From an uncultured Clostridium sp. (GTDB lineage Bacteria > Bacillota > Clostridia > Peptostreptococcales > Peptostreptococcaceae), in NCBI GenBank assembly GCA_937944945.1, contig CALEBD010000412.1, forward strand, positions 1 to 8,861: a stretch of DNA of 8,861 nt. The letters are read 5' to 3'. This document shows, piece after piece, positions 7,722-8,861 of this stretch; the stretch's first letter is position 1; each line of letters begins with the position of its first letter. A program made the translations under genes and the position numbers. Below the pieces are notes generated by a model, which searched no databases, was not told the origin of the DNA, and was given only the letters and a program-made list of their open reading frames with translations.

Positions 7722-7728
7722 ATCACCT
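7722..7728 (-). promoter_or_regulatory. Ribosome binding site fixing the whiA start
   Basis: AGGTGAT at 7728-7722 on the minus strand is complementary to the 3' end of 16S rRNA and sits 4 nt before the ATG at 7717. It begins 4 nt after the Nudix stop codon at 7733. It contains the GTG at 7726, which excludes that codon as the start. Confidence 0.8.
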
Positions 7729-7732
7729 AATT

Positions 7733-8158
7733 CTAGCTTTTTTTATTCCTTTTTTTTATTTCTTCTAATGCAACCTTTATTATTTCTCTTTCATCATTAT
7801 ACCTTGCTAAATCAACCACTCTATCTAAATGTATGAATTTAGCATCCACAAAACCTTCTTCTTTTAAAGGAATTGTCTCCATATCCTTCGATTTCATTAG
7901 ATACCAAAAAACGGTTTTATGGACAGCCTTGTTTTCATCCCAATTCTCTTTATATGTGTAATGTATTTCTCCTAAATATTTTAAAATTTCGGCTTTTACT
8001 CCTGTCTCTTCTAGTACCTCTCTTAGAGCCGCGTCTTTTCTTTGTTCACCTTCCTCTACCCTTCCTTTAGGTAACACCCAATCTCCGTTAAATTTTCTAA
8101 GTAGAAGAATTGCATTCCCAAATAAGACTACACCCCCGGCGCTAATCTCTTCTCTCAT
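7733..8158 (-). CDS. Nudix hydrolase, substrate unknown
   Basis: A 141-residue MutT/Nudix-fold pyrophosphohydrolase. The Nudix box G-x5-E-x7-R-E-V-x-E-E-x-G-V is complete, with Gly32, Glu38, Arg46, Glu47, Glu50, Glu51 and Gly53, so Mg2+-dependent cleavage of a nucleoside diphosphate linked to another group is expected. WVLPKGRVEEGE in front of the box resembles diadenosine-polyphosphate and diphosphoinositol-type Nudix enzymes, but the substrate cannot be set from sequence. The tail is lysine-rich and the protein appears cytosolic. AAGGAG lies 9 nt before the ATG. It is 74 nt after yvcK and 15 nt before whiA. In Bacillus subtilis a Nudix gene (yvcI) starts the yvcI-yvcJ-yvcK-yvcL cluster; here one lies between yvcK and whiA, and orthology to yvcI is unproven. 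Confidence 0.92.
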   Translation of the reverse strand: MREEISAGGVVLFGNAILLLRKFNGDWVLPKGRVEEGEQRKDAALREVLEETGVKAEILKYLGEIHYTYKENWDENKAVHKTVFWYLMKSKDMETIPLKEEGFVDAKFIHLDRVVDLARYNDEREIIKVALEEIKKRNKKS

Positions 8159-8232
8159 AGATTTTCACTCCTTAATTCAACATAATAATAAGAATTTCTT
8201 CATAAAGATATAAAATCCTTTTTTATTCACTG

Positions 8233-8861
8233 TTACATATCATGACCTAGAGCCAGTTTAATAATTATACTAGAAATTTCATCAGCATTATGCCTAATAT
8301 AGTTATCTTTTACTTCTATTAAATTCGATTCCACAGCCTTAATTCCCATACATTTCAATTTTAATCTTTGCTCATTATCTAATAAAACTTGTGTTGAACC
8401 GTCATCGTTGTATCTTCTAGCTACAGATTCTGATATCTTTTCATTATTAGTTACAATGCAATCAATTAATCCTGGTTCAGTATGTTTAATTATCGCTTGG
8501 ACATGATCTAATACATTATATCCCTCTGTTTCTCCTGGTTGTGTCATAACATTAGGTATATATACTTTCTTAGCATTTGATTTTTTGATAGCCTCAATTA
8601 CTCCTGGAACTAGTAAATTTGGTATTACACTTGTGTATAAACTTCCTGGTCCCATTACAATTATATCCGCTCCATGTATAGAGCTTATTACTTCATCTAG
8701 CGGTCTGCAATTTTCTGGTATTAAAGAAATTTTATCTATTTTACATTTTTGTTTTCTAACTTCTTTTGGTATTGTTGATTCTCCCTTTACAATTTGACCA
8801 TTTTCCAATTTTGCACTTAAATCTACATTTTCAAGTGTAACTGGTAAAACTCTTCCTGTTA
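8233..8861 (-). CDS. yvcK: YvcK gluconeogenesis factor (CofD-like), 5' part outside window
   Basis: The C-terminal 208 residues of a YvcK/CofD-like protein are visible; the reading frame stays open to the right edge, starting TGRVLPVTLENVDLSAK. A TTG at 8808 is an internal Leu codon, not a start, because family-typical sequence continues upstream of it. Signatures are MGPGSLYTSVIPNLL and NVMTQPGETEGYNVLDH, in the phospholactate transferase-like Rossmann fold that binds UDP-sugars in this family. In Bacillus YvcK is needed for growth on gluconeogenic carbon sources and for normal cell shape, and it binds UDP-GlcNAc. About one third of a roughly 320-residue protein is missing; clostridial forms with an added N-terminal membrane region cannot be excluded. 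It is the first visible gene of the yvcK-Nudix-whiA unit; rapZ (yvcJ) would be expected further upstream. Confidence 0.95.
   Translation of the reverse strand, partial: TGRVLPVTLENVDLSAKLENGQIVKGESTIPKEVRKQKCKIDKISLIPENCRPLDEVISSIHGADIIVMGPGSLYTSVIPNLLVPGVIEAIKKSNAKKVYIPNVMTQPGETEGYNVLDHVQAIIKHTEPGLIDCIVTNNEKISESVARRYNDDGSTQVLLDNEQRLKLKCMGIKAVESNLIEVKDNYIRHNADEISSIIIKLALGHDM

Noticed and set aside
7908..7921. AAAACGGTTTTA in the Nudix gene as a CcpA cre site
   Set aside because: It has the central CG and some symmetry but lacks the flanking TG and CA of the cre consensus and lies inside a coding region.
8159..8232. Partial dyad AAGGAT-N5-ATCTTT between yvcK and the Nudix gene
   Set aside because: Short stem with a G-U pair and no U tract; no reason to call it a terminator or operator.
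7506..8797. Plus-strand open frames opposite whiA, the Nudix gene and yvcK
   Set aside because: The opposite strand encodes clear family members throughout, and these frames show no domain.
8806..8808. TTG as the start of a complete 191-residue yvcK product
   Set aside because: The frame continues upstream to the window edge with family-typical residues (GRVLPVTLENVDLSAK), so the gene is cut by the window and the TTG is an internal Leu codon.

Overview
The window is AT-rich (very low GC by eye), densely coding DNA with all six genes on the minus strand, so transcription runs from the right edge to the left. Gene content and order (yvcK, Nudix, whiA, then dnaE, pfkA, pyk), strong AGGAGG-type ribosome binding sites, and a pyruvate kinase carrying the extra C-terminal PEP-utiliser domain all point to a low-GC Gram-positive chromosome. 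Class Clostridia is most likely, possibly Peptostreptococcaceae; the genus cannot be fixed from the sequence alone. There is no mobile element, CRISPR array, tRNA or rRNA, and no frameshift in any gene.

Right block (8861 to about 6744, read leftwards): the C-terminal part of yvcK runs off the right edge. It is followed by a 141-residue Nudix hydrolase and by whiA, whose ribosome binding site begins 4 nt beyond the Nudix stop codon. A strong intrinsic terminator (14-bp perfect stem) lies 2 nt after the whiA stop and closes this unit.

Left block (about 6743 to 1): dnaE (DNA polymerase III alpha subunit, 1178 aa), then pfkA (ATP-dependent 6-phosphofructokinase, 319 aa), then pyk (pyruvate kinase, 586 aa), ending in a hairpin terminator near the left edge. 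The whiA-dnaE gap holds a perfect 13-bp inverted repeat around a possible dnaE promoter. The 173-bp dnaE-pfkA gap holds an extended -10 promoter and, downstream of it, a sequence that fits the half-site of the Bacillus CggR operator (GGGAC-N6-TGTC). pfkA and pyk are probably co-transcribed (82-bp gap, no convincing terminator).

Functionally the window joins three themes: carbon-flow and cell-envelope or division factors (YvcK, WhiA), replication (DnaE), and the two irreversible steps of lower and upper glycolysis (PfkA, Pyk). Most of it is ordinary core genome. The non-textbook signals are regulatory: the CggR-like site at pfkA, the dyad upstream of dnaE, and the Nudix gene between yvcK and whiA.
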